Source: Struthio camelus
Taxonomy: Eukaryota > Chordata > Aves > Struthioniformes > Struthionidae
Length of the DNA: 64,000 bases
Assembly: GCF_040807025.1 (NCBI RefSeq)
Contig: NC_090954.1
Span: 18,232,501-18,296,500, forward strand
Reading direction: 5' to 3'
The position numbers were made by a program, and so were the translations under genes. The notes beneath the pieces are model-generated. The model searched no databases. It worked only from the letters and a program-made list of their open reading frames with translations, and was not told where the DNA came from. How positions within the stretch are numbered: the stretch's first letter is position 1; each line of letters begins with the position of its first letter. Below are positions 60,123 through 64,000 of this stretch, piece by piece.

Positions 60123-63100
60123 CTGAGGCCAAAGAAAAGCAAAAGGCTGTAACACAATGTTGGCTTGAATGCTATCAATCAACAATACCTATTTTTAATG
60201 AAGATTCACCCCCCAGAGCTATAACCACTCTACTATTTATATTATATGAATTTGAAAGGCTTGGCTGCAAAGTACTTAAATATATATATATATCTATCTA
60301 TACTGCACTTGGCTATGGATAGCCTCCACAGACTATAGATTGAACAGACGTATCCAGACCCAACAGCTCCTATACGAAAGCAAGAAAGTGACACAAAATT
60401 GAAGCTACTCATTAGACCGTAACATTTTCACACCAAAAACATGTTTTATTCATAGCCAATAGTCTGCCATTGAAGTGGACTGGACATAATTCTGGAAAAA
60501 AACCCAACCCACAAACCCTCCCTCAAAACCTCTGCAACTCTCTCAATAATAGGAACCAGCTTTAGGACTGCACGTAATTATAAAACATTCACTATTTATA
60601 AGAAAAGTACTAGCTCTACTGTGCTCACAGGAGATGATGTCTTTTCAGAAAAAAAGAAATCAAATGTAAGCTCAGCTCAGATGTTTCAAGGTATTGTGTG
60701 CAACATGCCATGCACTTCCCTGGATTTGTTTAAGTTTTAATAATTGATAGCTCTAAAATGTTCAAAACCAGATAGTTTATTTAAACACCACCCTTCTCTG
60801 AGTCCTAAACTATTAGGTCACACTTCAGTACCCCAAGATTTGAGATCCAGCCAAAGACAGTTCAGCGATCTTTGTCATCTCCAAAAAAAACCAACAGAAC
60901 ACTATCCCAAAGCTCCCAAAACCATGCAGGAAAAGCAAAGGTCAAGTATTCTCAAAGTGGAAAGCCTCATAAGCTACAGTCCCAAAGTCCCCTTTGCAGC
61001 AGTATCAGCAGAGCACATCTACAGGTTTTCGAGGTTATGCATGTTGGTGGTGTGCGCCACACAGGATATACGTTACCATGTGAACAGCAAACCGCTGCCT
61101 GTAACAGTCAAACAGGAAAAACAGCGTGGGAGGCACTGGTGGGCCCACAACTTTTTAGCAGTGTTTGCTTGAAGCTGCAGCTCCACCTGACTAGGGAGAA
61201 TCTCCGTGTTCAGAAAGAATTATATTCTAACGCTAGTGGCTACAGCAAAATACCTGAAAATACAACCCGACTGAACCACAAAGATCAAAATGCAGAAGGC
61301 AAATGCAAATCAGAACTGTCTGTGATCAGGCTTGTGATTTGGCAGGGAAAACGGAGAGCGCAATCAGGAGGCTGACTCCGGTGGTGACAGCTATGGGCTA
61401 AGCTGTTAACACCCCCTCGCTCTCTCCCTCAGGTTATTCCTCCCACAGCTCCTGCCTCACTGCAGTACAACCTACATAGCTCTTCATTTGACTCTTCACA
61501 TTAGATTGGTAAAATAGCATTGTTTTGCAAGAATTTCTCGAAAAGGTTTTCTTCCAAACATGGAACATCTAATATATACCTGCTTTTGAGAGTCAAGCAT
61601 AAATGGTCAAGCATAACTGAGAAAGGGAATTAAGAATACAAGACCTGGAGGCATGCCAGAGGGTACTACCAGCGTAAACGCTATATTCATGTACCATACC
61701 ATCGTGACTTTTAATGGGTTGACTGTGGCAATACTGGTGAAGCCTGGCATGACAATCTACTGTGGACAGTTTCTTGTTTGTAAGAACAGCTGTAAGACAA
61801 ACATTCCCATCTGGAGCCAGGTAATCCCATGAAACCACTGCTGTTAAAAACTACCCAGTATTTTTACAGCCTTGGAGAAATCTTGGACAAACGTAATGAA
61901 CGTAGCCAGCTCAGGGAGGGGAGACATGCCAACAAAATAGATGGCTGCACATCCACGGGAACCAGAGAAACAGATCATCTGCTGGCCGTGGGGTTGGCTC
62001 GTGCACTTTGTTCATCAAAAGCAAGCAGGGACATTCAGGTCATATCAATATGAACACAGCTGTCACTGGGGACAGCCATTAACACATTTTTGAGGTGGCA
62101 GAACTGGAAATAGGTCTGCTTACTTAACCAATCCCCAAATCCACAGACCACCAGCCAGCCCAATACTAACAAGCAAAGTGACTACCCCTCGGTCCCCGTG
62201 CAGACATTACCACCAGCAGATCAGAACTCATCTCAAGCCCTGGCCAGTTGTCTGTCTTCTTCATACTCCACTTGCCAGTACAAAATAGCATACAAATCAT
62301 ATGTGAAAATATATATGACAAAAATGTAACTGGCTGGTGACATTAAAAGAACAAGATAATCTAAAGCTGGAAACATTTTCCTAAGATATCATTTAATAAT
62401 TGAGTACAGCATGGATAGATGCCTCCAATTGTTTTGCAAAAAAAGGTCCAATACAGCCTTGTCAGGCTTCTTTTTATCTTTTTATTTTGAAGAAAAGGAA
62501 ACAGGCTTTAAGAAAAAAATAAGAATAGTTTCTTAAACTCGCAAAGGAAATCATAATTCTTCTTAGAATATTCTTCTCATCAGTCTTGACAAGTGCTTAA
62601 GGATCCAGTGAAAAATCTCCCAAAATGTATACGCTTGTCAAATATTATGACTCACTGTGTCATACTGAAGGCTCCACTATCAAAATTTAGGAGAATTCCA
62701 GGCTTGGTACCAAACACAGCATCCAAAAATTTATCATTTTTCATGCAAAACTTGGAATGTTTAAGGATCCTTCCTGTTATTTTTCCTCATCTATCACTCG
62801 TTACAGAGCTCACTTGGGAACATCTTGCAACTTGAGCAGCCTCATCTCAGGGAAGAAAATTCTTCTTGATAAATTATTTCAGGCTCCACCAATGTTCACT
62901 GGATGTTGCAGAAAGCATGCCAGGGAAATAAAACACTTTCTGAAAAGCAAAACCCGAGGCCCTAGCTACACAAAGACTTTTTTGTATTTTATTCAGTCAG
63001 AAAACATTTCGGCCAAAAAATCTGCCCTCAGACCTGAGGGTGCTATATTCATCGCCCACTTTAACGTGAGTATCAGAGGAAAAATCTGATTCTCTCTCCT

Positions 63101-64000
63101 TTTCAGAGTGACACAAGGCTGCTTCTCTGTGCAGCAATTAAAGGTCTCTTCCAAGTTTCTCACTGGATAGCTATGTGAATCTGAACATGAACTCTACATT
63201 AATCTCAAGCCAACTTCTAGCAGCATTAATGCTCTTTGTGGAAGGTATTTGATCATGCCAAAACAACAGAAAATTTCAGTGTAATGCTCCCCATAACCTA
63301 GAAAACCATCCAACCTCCCCTTTTTCCTCTCCTATATATTCTCAGATCAGAGCTCCAATTTGGGTACACAAGGGTCTCTAAAATGCTTACATATAAGACA
63401 GGAAAACAGAATTAATATTTCTTCTCCAATAGGTTAAGCAAAACTTTTATCCTAAGTCATGGGTTTTGTTTCATGGAGGCACACCCACACTCATGAAAGC
63501 CTGGGGGAGTGGACAGCATCCACAACGCACCCCGTGAGGAAGAGGTTAGGGCTATGTCAGATGTACAAAAGGAAAGCCACTTATGCCATCAGATTTTACT
63601 TTTGATGGTAGCTGGAGGTATTAACTCAAGAAGGTTTGCAGTCCACAGAGCTGAGGCATGGTAAGAAGAGAGTATCTTTTTAAAGACGGGCACAACCTCA
63701 GCTGTGTGGGCACTGCATTTTGGGCTCCTTAAGGCCAGCAGTAACGTGCTGGTAAGTAGTGCCCGCTTAAGAAAAGCGGGCGTTAAATGGATGAAGAAAG
63801 CAACCTGCTCTGCTGCCACAAAAGTGTGACTTTCAGATTAGAAGCAAATTGTACTGACAGGGTACTAACAGGTGGACTGCTCATCACTGCTGTCTCATGC
63901 GTTTAAAAAAAAAAAAAAGAAACCCAGAAAAAAAAAAAAAAACAGGAAAGGGGACCTCTGTTCTCAAACCAATAGGAAAGGTATTCTGCCCCTTTGGAAC
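60123..64000 (-). other. SLIT3: SLIT3 intron (partial, runs off the window)
   Basis: No EGF3-type or other SLIT3 exon could be found here. Contents: a TA/TATC microsatellite at about 60268-60302 and an A-rich region at 63903-63945. The longest ORF (60872-61375, plus) starts with TTG and has no recognisable domain. Confidence 0.75.
60266..60302. repeat. (TA)n(TATC)n microsatellite
   Basis: TATATATATATATATCTATCTATAC in an intron of SLIT3; a short compound microsatellite. Confidence 0.8.

Noticed and set aside
60872..61375. 167-codon plus-strand ORF in a SLIT3 intron
   Set aside because: TTG start and no recognised domain.
60123..64000. A further upstream SLIT3 exon (EGF3 or earlier)
   Set aside because: No in-frame EGF cysteine pattern with flanking splice sites was found on the minus strand.
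1..64000. CRISPR arrays, operons, prophage, insertion sequences or other prokaryotic systems
   Set aside because: The window is vertebrate; no spaced direct repeats or bacterial-type gene clusters are present.

Overview
The window looks like a piece of a bird chromosome, or possibly another archosaur or turtle. It is vertebrate: GT-AG introns, CpG-island promoter, EGF/laminin-G/cystine-knot exons. Interspersed repeats are very sparse, and the few recognisable ones are short CR1 LINE 3' ends plus faint MIR-like SINE fossils, which fits an avian genome. Exact species cannot be told from the sequence.

Two genes are present, both on the minus strand. On the left is the 5' part of PANK3 (pantothenate kinase 3): coding exon 1 at 13277-13304 inside a strong CpG island (about 13.06-14.51 kb), an 11.4 kb intron 1, and coding exon 2 at 1495-1851 (or 1499-1851). 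The rest of PANK3 lies beyond the left edge. On the right is the 3' part of SLIT3, a secreted Robo ligand: eight coding exons at 60029-60122, 54823-54960, 48706-48946, 46249-46379, 29614-29768, 27283-27568, 25081-25289 and 23683-23921. They join in matching codon phase at every junction and encode about 496 residues: end of EGF3 or its linker, EGF4, EGF5, EGF6, laminin G, EGF7, EGF8, EGF9, CTCK cystine knot, then a TAA stop. The upstream SLIT3 exons (signal peptide, leucine-rich repeats, first EGFs) lie beyond the right edge. The order PANK3 then SLIT3, both on one strand, is the arrangement known from human 5q34-q35.

Region by region: 1-1.5 kb PANK3 intron 2; 1.5-1.85 kb PANK3 exon 2; 1.85-13.3 kb PANK3 intron 1 (CR1 remnant, TA microsatellite, G16 run); 13.06-14.5 kb PANK3 promoter island; 14.5-20.5 kb intergenic, with a second, unexplained CpG island at 19.0-19.66 kb; about 20.55-23.68 kb probable SLIT3 3' UTR with several candidate poly(A) signals; 23.7-60.1 kb SLIT3 3' exons and introns; 60.1-64 kb SLIT3 intron running off the window.

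The genes have no known joint biochemical job: PANK3 controls coenzyme A synthesis and SLIT3 is an extracellular guidance and angiogenic factor. No mobile-element cluster, CRISPR, operon or novel defence-type system is present. The most interesting unexplained signals are the CpG island inside a SLIT3 intron (49.7-51.5 kb), which carries consensus splice donors on both strands and could be an alternative SLIT3 promoter and/or antisense promoter, and the orphan island at 19 kb.
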